Positions 1-9,566 are shown, numbered from the stretch's first letter. The stretch: 61,387 bases of DNA from Gemmatimonadota bacterium (GCA_016712265.1 JADJRJ010000003.1:1-61387), one strand, 5' to 3'. Made by a program: numbers and translations. The notes: a model not told the origin generated them from the sequence alone.

Positions 1-171
1 GCGGGACCGGCAGCGGGTCAGGATCGAACCGGCGACCGGACTAGGGCGACGGGACGGACGGTGACGCCAGCCGAGCTGATCCCATCGAGCTCGGCTGGCG
101 AATCTGCGTAACGTGACGCGAGTCGATCGACAGTTGCATTTGTGCCTGTCTGGTGAAAATTGCGACTCATT

Positions 172-1303
172 ATGGAGCCGCTAGGGAGATTTATCGACCC
201 GCCGAACGGGAGTTTCTTCCTTCTCGGGCCGCGAGGCACAGGGAAGACCACCTGGCTGCGGCAGCGGTTCCCGGAAGCACTAACCGTCAACCTCCTCCAG
301 CCGGAGACCTTCCGGGGAGATGTCGGCGCGGCCGGAGAGGTTGCGCGAGCTGGTGCGCGGGAACCGTGAACGGCGGGACGTCGTGGTGGACGAGGTGCAG
401 CGGATACCGGAGCTGCTCCATGTCGTACGACTTGCTCGAACAGCCCGACCCGCCGCGGTTCGTGCTCACGGGGTCCAGTGCCCGCAAGCTCCCGACGTGG
501 GGCGTCAATCTCCTCGCCGGTCGTGCGGCCATGCGCGAGATGCACCGTTCCTCGCGGCGGAGCTTCCCACCTTCTCGTTGGAGGAGCGCCTGCGCACCGG
601 CCTAGTCCCGTTGGTTGTTGGTGCGGGAGACCCGGCCGACGCCCTGTCCGCATACGTCGCAGCGTACGTCGACAGGGGCGTGCGCGCCGAGGGTTTGGTC
701 CGGAACGTCGGCGACTCTCGCGATTTCTGGAAGCGATCAGCTTCTCGCACGGCGGTGTGCTGACGCTCAGCAACGTCGCGCGAGAGGCCGCGGTGAGTCG
801 CAAGGTCGTGGAAGGTTACGTGGACATCCCTGGACGACCTCCTGGTGGCCTTTCGCCTGCCGGTGTTCAGCCGGCGCGCCAGTCGGGCCACGGTCTCGCA
901 CCCGAAGTTCTACTTCTTTGATGCAGGGTCTTCCGGGCGTTGCGCCCATCCGGACCATTGGATCGCCCAGCCGAGATCGAGGGGCGGCTCTGGAGGACTG
1001 GTCGCGCAACACCTCCGCGCATGGATCGCCTACTCGGGAACGTCGCTCGATCTTTCGTACTGGCGGACTCGCGGGGGACAGAGGTGGACTTCGTGGTATA
1101 CGGCGAGAGCGACTTCTTCGCGCTCGAGGTCAAGCACGCGGATCGCGTGCGCACCGCCGACCTGAGCGGGCCTCCGGTCGTTTGTCACCGAGTACCCGGA
1201 ATGCCGGCCCATGCTCCTGTATCGTGGGCAGGAGAAGCTGGAGATTGGCGGCATCCCCTGCTGGCCCGTGGACACCTTTCTCCGGCAGTTGCGCTCCCGG
1301 CGT
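172..1303 (+). pseudogene. Frameshifted AAA ATPase with DUF4143-type C-terminus
   Basis: Pieces of one ATPase are spread over all three forward frames. From ATG 172 the first piece carries a P-loop (GPRGTGKTT, about residues 20-28). A second frame carries a Walker B-like stretch (VVVDEVQRIPELL), a third FVLTGSSARKL. Later fragments give the DUF4143 part, with VDFVVYGESDFFALEVKHA and a C-terminal end GIPCWPVDTFLRQL. This order (AAA_14 domain, helical DUF4143 region, ExK-like end) is that of the widespread DUF4143 ATPases of unknown function, often linked to toxin-antitoxin-like loci. At least six frame changes in 1.1 kb prevent translation as read. Because the window end is so close, consensus errors are as likely as true decay. 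No partner gene is visible. Piece order and family are clear; the exact ends are not. Confidence 0.6.
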
Positions 1304-1386
1304 CGACGCCGTACCTCGGCGACCGGCATAACGCCCGCGCGCGCCCAGGCGACCAGTATCGCACCTGGCCGCCTGACCCAGCAGCA

Positions 1387-2754
1387 TTACCGCTTCGACG
1401 TCCGTGCGATGAACCGCGTCAGCACCTCGCGCCACTGCTTCAGCAGCGGCTCCTCCACGTACATCATGTGCCCCGCCGGAAAGTCCTCGCGTGAGATGTT
1501 GTCGCGCAACTCGGGCGGCAGCCCCATCCGGTCCATCGTCCATGACGCCGCGAAGTAGGGCGTTGCGAGGTCATAGATCCCGTTGATCAGCAGCACCTCG
1601 AGCTTGGGGTTCCGCCGGATCGCCATCGCCAGGTCCGGCGCCACGTTAGGCGACGCGAACCCGAACGGCACCCCAAGCCCCGCGCGCGTCCACCGCCACC
1701 CCGGCGTCGCCCCACTCGGCACATACTCGCGCTCGCCGTCGTAACCGAGTTCGGTGCGCAGGTAGGCGTTGAAGGCCGAGGTGTAGGCCGAGGAGAGTGC
1801 GGTCGATTGCGGATCGTGCGATGGAGAGGGCGAGAGGACGTCACCTGCAGGACCCGTGAAGCGCGCGTCCAGGCGTCCTACAACGAGTCCCTTGTCGCGC
1901 ATCAGCTCCGCTTCGTATTGCGACGCCGTCACGCGAAGATCCGCACGATCGAGGAAGACCGGGTCGAGCCCAGTGTACTGGTGCATCTTCTGGATTACTT
2001 GTCGACGACGCGCCGGATCGAGTGTACCCGCGGCGAGCAGTGCCGTCGCGTATTCGGTGAGCGACCACTCCTCCACTTCCTTCATGAACGCCTTGAGGTC
2101 GCTCCGCTTGCCGCCGGGGAGCTTGCCGAGGTACTCCGAGGTGACCGCGTACGAAGGGAAGTTGACGATGTACGGCAGGTCGTCGCCCGGGGCAAACTGC
2201 AGCGTGTTGAACTGCGGCACCGCCGACACCAGCACAATGCCGTTGAGGTCGATGTTGGCGCGTTGTAGGTGGCCGGCGAGCACGGCAGACCGCGTGGTGC
2301 CATAACTCTCGCCCAGGAGGTAACGCGGCGAGTTCCATCGCTGGGTCTTGCTCAAGTACCGGCGGATGAACTGCGCGAGCGACGCCGCATCTTCATCCAG
2401 CCCCCAGAAGTCCGCGCCGCGCGCCGGCGCCACCGGCTTGCTGAAACCGGTGCCAATGGGATCGATCATGACGATGTCGGCCACGTCGAGCAGCGTGAAG
2501 GCGTTGTCCACGATCTCGTACGGTGGCGGCGCCTGTTGCCCAACAAGCGGCGTGCGTACGCGCCGCGGCCCCATGATCCCCATGTGCAGCCAGAACGAAG
2601 CTGAGCCCGGGCCGCCGTTGTAGGAGAAGATCACCGGACGCGCTGCGCGGTTTGGCGCGTTGGTGCGAGCGTAGCTGGTGAAGAACAGCTCGCCCGTCGC
2701 CTTCTCGGCTGTGTCCCGCAGGATGATGCTGCCCACGGTGGCGTCGTATTCCAC
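1387..2754 (-). CDS. Secreted S10 serine carboxypeptidase-like peptidase
   Basis: The 455-aa open frame matches the peptidase S10 fold. It has the oxyanion-region motif SYNGGPGSAS near residue 44, the nucleophile Ser150 in GESYGTTR, Asp395 in INGIYDLATPY and His429 in FPAGHMMYVEEP. The family cleaves C-terminal residues from peptides; bacterial members are usually exported. The frame as read lacks a leader. A good signal peptide (MKAP, then QRLLAALTILAIPVVLSAQ) starts at ATG 2882 if one C is removed from a C7 run near 2870, and a second compensating indel near 2790 rejoins it to the body. The true gene is therefore probably 1387..2882 with two small indels. It stands alone on the minus strand, convergent with the broken ATPase. 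Confidence 0.88.
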   Translation of the reverse strand: MEYDATVGSIILRDTAEKATGELFFTSYARTNAPNRAARPVIFSYNGGPGSASFWLHMGIMGPRRVRTPLVGQQAPPPYEIVDNAFTLLDVADIVMIDPIGTGFSKPVAPARGADFWGLDEDAASLAQFIRRYLSKTQRWNSPRYLLGESYGTTRSAVLAGHLQRANIDLNGIVLVSAVPQFNTLQFAPGDDLPYIVNFPSYAVTSEYLGKLPGGKRSDLKAFMKEVEEWSLTEYATALLAAGTLDPARRRQVIQKMHQYTGLDPVFLDRADLRVTASQYEAELMRDKGLVVGRLDARFTGPAGDVLSPSPSHDPQSTALSSAYTSAFNAYLRTELGYDGEREYVPSGATPGWRWTRAGLGVPFGFASPNVAPDLAMAIRRNPKLEVLLINGIYDLATPYFAASWTMDRMGLPPELRDNISREDFPAGHMMYVEEPLLKQWREVLTRFIARTSKR

Positions 2755-3040
2755 GGCCTGCCCGCCGACCTGGAGGGTGTGGCGTGTGGTCCAGTTTGCC
2801 GGTTTGGGCTCCCTGGGCGGAAAGGACGACCGGGATCGCGAGGATGGTGAGGGCGGCGAGGAGGCGCTGGGGGGGCTTTCATATGGAAGGGGCGCTGGGG
2901 GCGTGGAAACATGGGCTCAGGTGTCGTGAACGCATGCGGTAAAATTACGCGGCATTCTTACCACATGCTTTCGATCGCGGAACTGATCGGCATCGCGACA
3001 ATCACCGCAAGCGCCCAGCATCGGCGACGTTCGTGTTCAC

Positions 3041-3745
3041 TCAGCTCAGGGCCTGCAATCGCTCGATGACGAGGCGTATGGCGTCCGAAGGAGCAAACGC
3101 ATGGTTGAGGTGCGCCGCAGCGAGGTCCTCAATGGCGAACTCCTTGAGGAGGAGCCTCACCTTAGTCAGCCACATACTCCGCGACGTCGGGATTTCCCAT
3201 GCGAACCTCTTCGACAAGAGAGGGGCGACACAGTAGGAGGGCGCAAATGTCCTCCAGGTCCGCGCTATAGAGCGGATCCGCGCGGCCGCGGTCCCTGAAC
3301 GCCGCGAACTTCATCGCCAGCAGAACCGGCGCACGGACGTGCCGCAGCCAGCTCCCTGGTGCGATCTCCATCTCGTCGAACTCGCGGAGCGCGATGGCGT
3401 CCCATGGCTGTCCGGTGCTGCCGAACTGCCCGCCCGCGGGCACAAGATCGATGAGATCGCCATCAGGACTACGCCAGCGATGCGCCAAATGCCCCGATGC
3501 GATCTCCTCGGAAAACCCGGCAGTACGCAGGGCTTCCTGCAACGCACCGTGTGCCACGTAGTTCTCGGCGTCGATCACACCGTCCACGTCATCCGTGGGA
3601 CGAGGCCGCCGGATGAGAGACAGGTGTGCAGCAGCGGCGCAATGGAGCCACCGATGAGGACCACCCGTTGCGCGAGTGGCCCGAGTGCCCGCGTCACGCG
3701 CGCGAGTCTCTGCCGCACCGCCTCATCCCGGTGGGAGGAATTCAC
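3041..3745 (-). pseudogene. Nucleotidyltransferase-fold toxin-like protein, two frameshifts
   Basis: The largest open piece is 3162..3587 (141 aa). Its N-terminal part lies in another frame from GTG 3745 and contains VVLIGGSIAPLLHT, the G-G/S start of MNT/AbiEii-type nucleotidyltransferases; after a frame change the acidic stretch PTDDVDGVIDAE follows. A second indel near 3160 moves the C-terminus (VRLLLKEFAIEDLAAAHLNH and onward) to a stop at 3041. Undoing the two indels gives about 234 aa, a normal length. GTG 3745 overlaps the stop of the upstream regulator by four bases, so the pair is translationally coupled. The family transfers nucleotides to tRNA or protein and often acts as the toxin of a pair; activity here is inferred. 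Confidence 0.65.
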
Positions 3746-4251
3746 GCGGCGACCGATGGCGACTTGATCGCCTGGCGCAACAGCTCGCGCGCCGCGTTGC
3801 GCTCCCGCGCTTGACCCACGCGGAACGCGTCGAACAGGGTGAGGAGCCGGTACGTCTCGGGCGAGCGCTCGCGAAGCCCCGGCGCACCGTGATACAGCGG
3901 TTCAAGTGCCTGCCCCATCATCTCGCCGTCGGGCGAGGGCCAGACATAGGGGTCGCTCGTGCCGAAGACGGACGACAGTGCCTCGGCGGCGTGCGCCGTC
4001 GGGACGCCCCGCGCCGATGCCGCGAGGACCGCAGGAAAGGCGTAGCGGGCGCCATGCAGCAGGAACTCCTCCAGGGCGAGTCGATTGACCCGCTTGGAAT
4101 CCGGATGAAGGAGCTGTGCCATACGGAGTCGCTCCACGGCCTGATGGACCTGGCTTGACGCGACGCCGAGTTCCTGCGCGAGGCGCTGGTAGGTCGCGTC
4201 ACCCTGCAGAAGGCGAAGCGCGACGACGAGGTCGAGGGGGGCTAGTCGCAT
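3742..4251 (-). CDS. Winged-helix-like regulator, probable antitoxin partner
   Basis: This 169-aa protein begins with a helix-turn-helix segment (LRLLQGDATYQRLAQELG, then VASSQVHQAVERLRMAQLL, residues 11-48), as in MarR-like winged-helix proteins. The rest is a helical domain with no family I recognise. Its stop overlaps the GTG of the nucleotidyltransferase gene, so it is the first gene of a two-gene unit. A regulator coupled to a nucleotidyltransferase is the usual layout of AbiE-like and MenT-like toxin-antitoxin modules, which suggests a DNA-binding antitoxin that represses its own operon. A short inverted repeat (ATTCT/AGAAT) about 15 bp upstream of the start could be its operator. The role is inferred from context. 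Confidence 0.7.
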   Translation of the reverse strand: MRLAPLDLVVALRLLQGDATYQRLAQELGVASSQVHQAVERLRMAQLLHPDSKRVNRLALEEFLLHGARYAFPAVLAASARGVPTAHAAEALSSVFGTSDPYVWPSPDGEMMGQALEPLYHGAPGLRERSPETYRLLTLFDAFRVGQARERNAARELLRQAIKSPSVAA

Positions 4252-4473
4252 TGGTGGCGCATTCTAAAAAGAAGAATACACCATTCGACGATCGGAGGCG
4301 AGCGCTGGGCACGCGCCTGCCTCCAGACGAGCTGAACGATATAACGTATTGGTACAGATGACTTTACATGATGTCGCCAACCGCCTGTTCCCTCTGCGGG
4401 GTGGCCGGGATCGCACCGGACTCCGGGACCTGCCGCGGGTGGTCTCCGCTCGGCTCGGCACCGTGACGCCGCC

Positions 4474-6618
4474 TCACATCGTCGGCTTCAGCTTCTTCTC
4501 CAGGTACGCCGCCACCGCCACGTTCACCCGCTTCTGGTTGGCGTGCTGCATGAAGTGGTGCGTGTCATCCACGATTGTGATCTCCTCCAGCTCCACCCCA
4601 CGCGCACGCAGCCGCTGCACCAGGTCCACCGTCTGGCTGAAGCGCACATTGCGGTCGTCGTCGGCATGGATGAACAGCACTGGTGACCGCCACGTGCTCA
4701 CGCTGCTCACCGGGGAGCTCTCCCAGGCGAGCTTGCCCATCGCGTCGACCGTGGTCGAGGGGCGCTCGAAACGCCAGGCGCTCCCGCCGAAGCGGCTCCC
4801 CCCCTCGCTGGTCATGTCGTGCACGCCATGCACGTCCACACCGGCGGCGAAGAGGTTGGAGTTCCTGCCTAACGCGAGTGCGGTGAGGTACCCGCCGTAA
4901 CTTCCGCCGTAGATCCCGATCCGTGCCGGGTCCACCCCGGGCTGGCGTCGGAGCCACTCCCCGGCGGCCTTCACGTCGATGTACTCGCTCGCCCCCGCGA
5001 TCCCTGCCTTCGGCGGCCGCTGGAAGTCATGGCCGTAGCCAATGCCGAGCCGGTAGTTCACCGAGAGCACCACGAAGCCGCGCGACGCGAGGTACTGGTT
5101 CATCGCATAGGCATTCCAGTAGTAGTCACCGTAGTGCCATCCCAGCAGCATCTGGCGCGGGGGCCCGCCGTGCACGTAGACAACTGCCGGGCGCCGCACG
5201 CCGGCACCTCCCGCCGGCTCGAAGAGCTGCGCGTAGACCTTCATCCCATCCGGTGACGTATAGACGACCTGCTTCGGCGTCACGAAGCGGTTGGCATCGA
5301 ACTCCGCCGGCACTCGGTCCGCCCCCATCCAGGTGCGCGCCGCCCCGACGGATGTTTCGGAGACGTAGGGCACCGGGGGACGCTGCGCGGTCGCCCCAAT
5401 GGCGGCCATTCGCCCTGAAGCGAGCGGCACCGGCGTCCACTCCAATCCCGTCCCGGGAGTGATCACCTCAAGTTCCACCCGGTCGACCGCCGCGCGCACC
5501 ACATGGCGACGATCGATGTCACCCGGCGTAGACCCGGTGTTCCCCGAGTACAGCACATGGCGACGATCCGCACTCAACATCACATGCTCGGCGATATGAT
5601 CCCCCGGCGTGAGGAGGATCGGCGTGTCGCTCCCGCCAGCCGTCATCGAGTAGAGATGCGACCAGTTGTCCTGCATCGACATGAAGACGATGCGATCACC
5701 GGCCGCCCAGTGCAGGTTCGTCCCGCCATGCGTGCTCGGCACACTCCCGCGCAGCGACCGTTCGCTCCGCCAGCGCTCACGCGCTTCGCCCGTGCGAACA
5801 TCGGCGACCCAGATGGCCCATGGGTTCGGCTGGATCTCGATGTCCGCGGGTGGCGGCCCGCCGGCCCCCGGGCGCCGCACGAATACGATCCGCGTCCCGT
5901 CCGGCGACCAGCGCGGGCTGCCGTCCCGGTTGGTCGTGGGCGCCAGGTACTGGATCGGTGTCCGCTCATCTATATAGATGGCGATGTACGCGTGGTCCCC
6001 GCGGCTCGACACGAAGGCGATGCGGCTGCCGTCCGGCGAGAACTGCGCTTCCCCCGCGCTGCCCCGCTGCTCGAACAGCTTGCGCGCCGGCGTGCTTCCA
6101 TCGATCGCGATGCTCCAGAGCTGGCGTCCGCGCTCGAAGACCACCACGTCCCCCTTCGGCGAAATGACCGGATTGAGACCGTCGCCGAGCGAGATGGGGG
6201 TGCCTCCCGCAAACGGTGCCGCCCACATCTCCACCTTTTGCGGCATCGGCGTGCCGGTGGGATTCACCGGGAGGGCGTCGTCCCAGTTGGAGCCGAAGTC
6301 GCCGCCGCGCACGTAGACCACCCATCGCCCGTCGGGTGAGACGGTGACGGCCGAGAGTTCCTGGCCATCATCCACTTGATAGTTTGTTAGCCGTCGCGCC
6401 GTGAAGGCGGGGCCTTCCGCGACATAGATGTTGCGCTGGCCGCGCTCGTTGAGGGTCCAGGCCAGGCGCTCCCCCGAGGCCGTGAGGTTGGTGGGGAACG
6501 GGGGGCTCATCACCTGGTCGATGGTGAGGGCGCCCTGGGCGCGCACCGGGAGGGTGGCGAGCGCGGCGGCGATTGCGACGATGGCGAGGCGCCGGGGGTG
6601 GGCGAGGAGGGAGAGCAT
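4474..6618 (-). CDS. Secreted S9 prolyl-oligopeptidase-family peptidase
   Basis: A 714-aa protein with a signal peptide (hydrophobic residues 10-28, cleavage near RAQG). An N-terminal beta-propeller follows with PD40/WD40-like blades (for example VTVSPDGRWVVYVRGG, FSPDGSRIAFVSSRG, WSPDGTRIVFV), then an alpha/beta-hydrolase domain. The catalytic Ser573 sits in GGSYGGY, the Asp near 655 in HADDDRNV and the His near 687 in DDTHHF. This is the dipeptidyl-aminopeptidase/acylaminoacyl-peptidase type of S9, in which the propeller gates access of short peptides. The family is common as multiple exported paralogues in peptide-feeding diderm bacteria. It appears monocistronic, and the frame is intact over its whole length. 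Confidence 0.93.
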   Translation of the reverse strand: MLSLLAHPRRLAIVAIAAALATLPVRAQGALTIDQVMSPPFPTNLTASGERLAWTLNERGQRNIYVAEGPAFTARRLTNYQVDDGQELSAVTVSPDGRWVVYVRGGDFGSNWDDALPVNPTGTPMPQKVEMWAAPFAGGTPISLGDGLNPVISPKGDVVVFERGRQLWSIAIDGSTPARKLFEQRGSAGEAQFSPDGSRIAFVSSRGDHAYIAIYIDERTPIQYLAPTTNRDGSPRWSPDGTRIVFVRRPGAGGPPPADIEIQPNPWAIWVADVRTGEARERWRSERSLRGSVPSTHGGTNLHWAAGDRIVFMSMQDNWSHLYSMTAGGSDTPILLTPGDHIAEHVMLSADRRHVLYSGNTGSTPGDIDRRHVVRAAVDRVELEVITPGTGLEWTPVPLASGRMAAIGATAQRPPVPYVSETSVGAARTWMGADRVPAEFDANRFVTPKQVVYTSPDGMKVYAQLFEPAGGAGVRRPAVVYVHGGPPRQMLLGWHYGDYYWNAYAMNQYLASRGFVVLSVNYRLGIGYGHDFQRPPKAGIAGASEYIDVKAAGEWLRRQPGVDPARIGIYGGSYGGYLTALALGRNSNLFAAGVDVHGVHDMTSEGGSRFGGSAWRFERPSTTVDAMGKLAWESSPVSSVSTWRSPVLFIHADDDRNVRFSQTVDLVQRLRARGVELEEITIVDDTHHFMQHANQKRVNVAVAAYLEKKLKPTM

Positions 6619-6952
6619 GGGGGACGCGGGCTGGATGGAGATCTCGATGGTAGCTCCGGAACCGCGGGCTGTCAGGTCTCGGGCAGCAGCCCCGTCTCGA
6701 TGGCGCGGTTGTTGTAGCGCTTCGCCAAGTCGTCGAGGTGGCGGAATCCAGCGTTGTCGGGCCGTGCCGCGTCCAATTGCCTATTTCACAGCCGGCTGAT
6801 TGCCGGTTGTCAGCCGCCCCCTCGAATCAGATGCGGGGTGTTCTGCCGGAGAGCAATTCGCGGATCGGCCCACGACACGCCGCCGCCCACCACTCAGCGA
6901 CCCGGTAGCGAGGTTTCCACTCAGGGCGAACCCGGGCGAAATCGCCGTGAGG
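6619..6952. other. Intergenic stretch with a possible C-terminal gene remnant
   Basis: No complete gene is visible. On the minus strand about 6672-6788 is open and ends in a stop; it reads like a helical protein C-terminus (RPDNAGFRHLDDLAKRYNNR, then AIETGLLPET). It has no start or upstream continuation, so it may be a remnant of a lost gene. I cannot name its family. Confidence 0.3.
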
Positions 6953-7768
6953 TCAGGACTCCAACTCAATACCCACCGGGAGCGGAAGCACCCCGCCCGG
7001 TCGACCAAAGTGCAGCCGGAGATCACCTGGCGGGCCTACTGACTCATCATCTGACGGCACTACGAATACCTTGCGGGTCGCGTGCCAGTAAAGACAGCCC
7101 AGCTCCTCGACCGGGCGCGCGCGCGCAAAAACCTCGGTGGCTTCGAGGATCGCAAGCCACGCCGATTTCGCCGCAATGAGATCGACCGGTCGCGTCAGGT
7201 GGAGCCGCTCGAAGTCGCGAGCGTGATACCGTCCACGCCGGCGCAACAGATCGAGGAGCGAGAGCGGGCTGAAGCCGGGATCCTTGCCGCACGCCGCCCA
7301 GACCAGGGCGGGTACCGGGAGGACATGCTCGTGCACGTACAGGATGTCCACGAAGTCCCGCGGTTCATCGCGACCGGCCAGCGCCAGCGTCTTGTTGATG
7401 GCGAGGTCGATCGGGTGGAGGAGGTACCCACCGAGCGGATCCGGCACCGGCGGCAGGAATCGCCACGCCGTGTCATGCGCCCAGTCCACCCGCGTTGACT
7501 CGTTGTCGCGACTTATCAGGGCTCGCAGGAAGCCGGGCTGGCTCAGCTCAACATGTACATCGAAGCCGGCCGTCCTCAACGTGGCTTCATCAGCAGCAAA
7601 GGCCTGTGCCACCCGCTCGGCTGAGTCGTGGAAGAAGTCGAGGTGGGCGCTATACCGCTGGGAGTCCGGCGCGAAGTGAATCGCGGCGCCGCCTGCGAGG
7701 TGACTATCGGGCGTTCGATGCGGCGCAACGCAAGCCAGGATGGCCGACTGCAGCGGTGTTAGCGGCAC
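6953..7768 (-). CDS. AbiEii/AbiGii-type nucleotidyltransferase toxin-like protein
   Basis: The 271-aa protein has the AbiEii signature: SHLAGGAAIHF near residues 22-32, then SAHLDFFHD, which supplies the acidic residue of the nucleotidyltransferase site, and a helical C-terminal half with PIDLAINKTLAL and PRDFVDIL, usual in this family. AbiEii proteins are the toxins of type IV-like toxin-antitoxin and phage abortive-infection modules, and related enzymes add nucleotides to tRNA. Its start overlaps the preceding small gene by 10 bases, the expected toxin-after-antitoxin order. The canonical GS...D.D pattern is loosened here (HLD instead of DLD), so activity is not certain. Confidence 0.75.
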   Translation of the reverse strand: MPLTPLQSAILACVAPHRTPDSHLAGGAAIHFAPDSQRYSAHLDFFHDSAERVAQAFAADEATLRTAGFDVHVELSQPGFLRALISRDNESTRVDWAHDTAWRFLPPVPDPLGGYLLHPIDLAINKTLALAGRDEPRDFVDILYVHEHVLPVPALVWAACGKDPGFSPLSLLDLLRRRGRYHARDFERLHLTRPVDLIAAKSAWLAILEATEVFARARPVEELGCLYWHATRKVFVVPSDDESVGPPGDLRLHFGRPGGVLPLPVGIELES

Positions 7769-8022
7769 AGCGCCCTGCCCACGGCGAACGCTTCACGATC
7801 ACCGTGACGCATGAGCTGCTCGGCAACCCAGGGCACGTCATCGGCCCCGATGCTCAGGTCGGGCCGATACGACCAGAAGCAGCGGGCATGGAATCGCCGA
7901 TAGGCACGCCTCGCCTCCCGGACGCGGACCATGAGTCGCGCCGTCTCGGGATCGAGCACGCGGCGGCTCTTGATCCCGCCCCGACGCCCGATTGCCGCGA
8001 GTTGTTCGCGAGACATCACCAT
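7759..8022 (-). CDS. Small protein coupled to the AbiEii-like toxin
   Basis: An 87-aa basic protein starting MVMSREQLAAIGRRGG. The N-terminal REQLAAIGRRGGIKSRR segment is arginine- and glycine-rich, and the middle is a helical RVREARRAYRRFHARC stretch. No family is recognised with certainty. It overlaps the start of the AbiEii-like gene by 10 bases and precedes it, so it takes the antitoxin position. Upstream lie two direct copies of a 10-bp sequence that may be the operator. Antitoxin function is inferred only from this layout. The nearest alternative start is the third codon (ATG 8016); neither has a strong Shine-Dalgarno sequence. Confidence 0.6.
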   Translation of the reverse strand: MVMSREQLAAIGRRGGIKSRRVLDPETARLMVRVREARRAYRRFHARCFWSYRPDLSIGADDVPWVAEQLMRHGDREAFAVGRALCR

Positions 8023-8039
8023 GGAAGGGACGGAACGGC

Positions 8040-8080
8040 GCTTATGATGTTATGTCAATAGCCAGTAACGGCTTATGATG
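8040..8080. promoter_or_regulatory. Direct repeats upstream of the AbiE-like module
   Basis: GCTTATGATG occurs at 8040-8049 and again at 8071-8080, a centre-to-centre distance of 31 bp (about three helical turns). A minus-strand TTGACA lies between them at 8058-8053. The placement 18-58 bp upstream of the antitoxin-position gene suggests an autoregulatory operator overlapping its promoter. No convincing -10 box was found. Confidence 0.45.
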
Positions 8081-8235
8081 GTGCCGCCGGGCGGGCTATC
8101 GGGGCTGCTGGTTCCAGATGTCGGGGCGGAGGGGAGCTAGGCCCCCCCACAACGACCACCCGGGTCGCCATCCAGTAGACTTCTGGGCGCTCGACGCGTT
8201 GACCCCTCACCCCCGGTTCCGGCCAGGCCCACGGC

Positions 8236-8862
8236 ATGACATCGCCTCGATTCTCGGACCAGACGGCGGACCGCATCCTCCGGCGAGCGATCGAGCTCGC
8301 CGATACGCGCAGCGGGTCGACGACCCTGACCGACCTCCGCGACTCCGCGCAGCAGCTCGGGATTCCGCCCGAGTACGTCGACCGCGCCGTGGAGGAGGCC
8401 CTGGAGGGCCGCGTCGCGGCGGCGCCGCCGGTGACACAGCACGCGGAGCCTGCGCCGTCGTCCCAACGATGGCTCTCGCAGTTGGCGCGCCATGCCGTCG
8501 TGGGGCTCTGCGCCATTCCTGCCCTGGCGATTGCGAACCGCTTCTCGTTCACGTTCCCGTGGCAGTACCACAACTCCGTCGAGGGGCTCACCTTCGGCGC
8601 CCTGCTCCTGGTGATCGCGCGCGTCGTGAAGGCCCCGGTCGCACTGGTGATCGCCGCATACCTGATGCTGGTCCATCTCGCCCTCGTGATCACGACCCTG
8701 CGTGACGATCGTGGCTACGGATTGTATGGCGGCGCGCCGATTGCAGCCGCGCTAGCGGCCGCGCTGGCCGGCGGGGCCACGGCGCTCTGGTTCACGTCGC
8801 GTCGCAGGGCGGAGCGCAGGGCCCTGGCGGAGTCCGGGAAGGACGCCCGCCGCTCACCCTGA
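8236..8862 (+). CDS. Hypothetical membrane protein with N-terminal helical domain
   Basis: A 208-aa protein. Residues 8-55 form a predicted helical cytosolic domain (ADRILRRAIELADTRSGSTT, then LTDLRDSAQQLGIPPEYVDR), a pattern that recurs in uncharacterised membrane proteins. Hydrophobic segments follow around 85-100, 118-135, 137-157 and 170-190, so three to four membrane passes, and a basic arginine-rich tail (TSRRRAERRALAES) keeps the C-terminus inside. It has no enzyme motif. The next gene is 67 bp downstream on the same strand and may be cotranscribed, but nothing links their functions. The role is unknown. Confidence 0.7.
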   Translation: MTSPRFSDQTADRILRRAIELADTRSGSTTLTDLRDSAQQLGIPPEYVDRAVEEALEGRVAAAPPVTQHAEPAPSSQRWLSQLARHAVVGLCAIPALAIANRFSFTFPWQYHNSVEGLTFGALLLVIARVVKAPVALVIAAYLMLVHLALVITTLRDDRGYGLYGGAPIAAALAAALAGGATALWFTSRRRAERRALAESGKDARRSP

Positions 8863-8929
8863 GCGCAACGGGCCACGCGTCGTCACAGGCTCCTCCCGCT
8901 TTGCACCTGCACACCGACAGCATCCGCGT

Positions 8930-9340
8930 ATGGACATCCTTCCTGAGCATCTCCGCCACGGCATCCGCTGCGACGCCTGCTGGCCACCGTCCTTCGACGC
9001 GGCGTGGGAAGCCCGGCGCCGCCTGACGGAGGAGCATGTGTTGATCGACGAGTCGCACTACCGGGTGCGGATCCTCGCCTGTGCGACATGCGGCCAACGT
9101 TTTGTCGCCGTGTTCACCGAGCGCATCGACTGGGACAACGGCGAGGACCCACAGGAGTGGTACCTCGCCCCCATCTCGGCGCAGGAGGAAGCGACGCTGC
9201 ACGCCGAAGGGGAGGGACTGAGTGAATCCACGATCGAGGCCGCGGCGGCGGGGCGATACGTGCTGCGGCACGAATACCCATCCGGCGGAGAACCGCGGAC
9301 ATCGTGGTCGCCGATCCTCCTGATCGGTCCGCACGACTGA
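8930..9340 (+). CDS. Hypothetical protein with paired CxxC motifs
   Basis: A 136-aa protein with two cysteine pairs, CDAC at residues 14-17 and CATC near 51-54, spaced as in a small zinc ribbon. Between and after them is an acidic, tryptophan-containing region (IDWDNGEDPQEWYLAPIS). There is no signal peptide or membrane segment, so it should be cytosolic and probably binds zinc. I do not recognise the family. ATG 8930 follows a 67-bp gap after the membrane protein gene. The 226 bp between it and the Clp-like gene contain no other supported gene. Confidence 0.65.
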   Translation: MDILPEHLRHGIRCDACWPPSFDAAWEARRRLTEEHVLIDESHYRVRILACATCGQRFVAVFTERIDWDNGEDPQEWYLAPISAQEEATLHAEGEGLSESTIEAAAAGRYVLRHEYPSGGEPRTSWSPILLIGPHD

Positions 9341-9566
9341 GGATGCGCGCAGAAGTGTCTGCCCCGTGCAGCTGAAGGTGCTGGTGCCGAGCTTCAAACA
9401 TCCTGACCGAATCAGGTTGCGCGTCGGCTGTGCGGCCGGCTCCAGAAGTCTCCTGTCAGTGCCTGCGTAACGGGTCGCCAAGCCGGCGTATTCGCTCCTT
9501 CCGATCGCACGCGCCCCCCCGCAGATTCGGACGCATTCCCACCCTTGTCTGCACCGGGCTGCCGCA

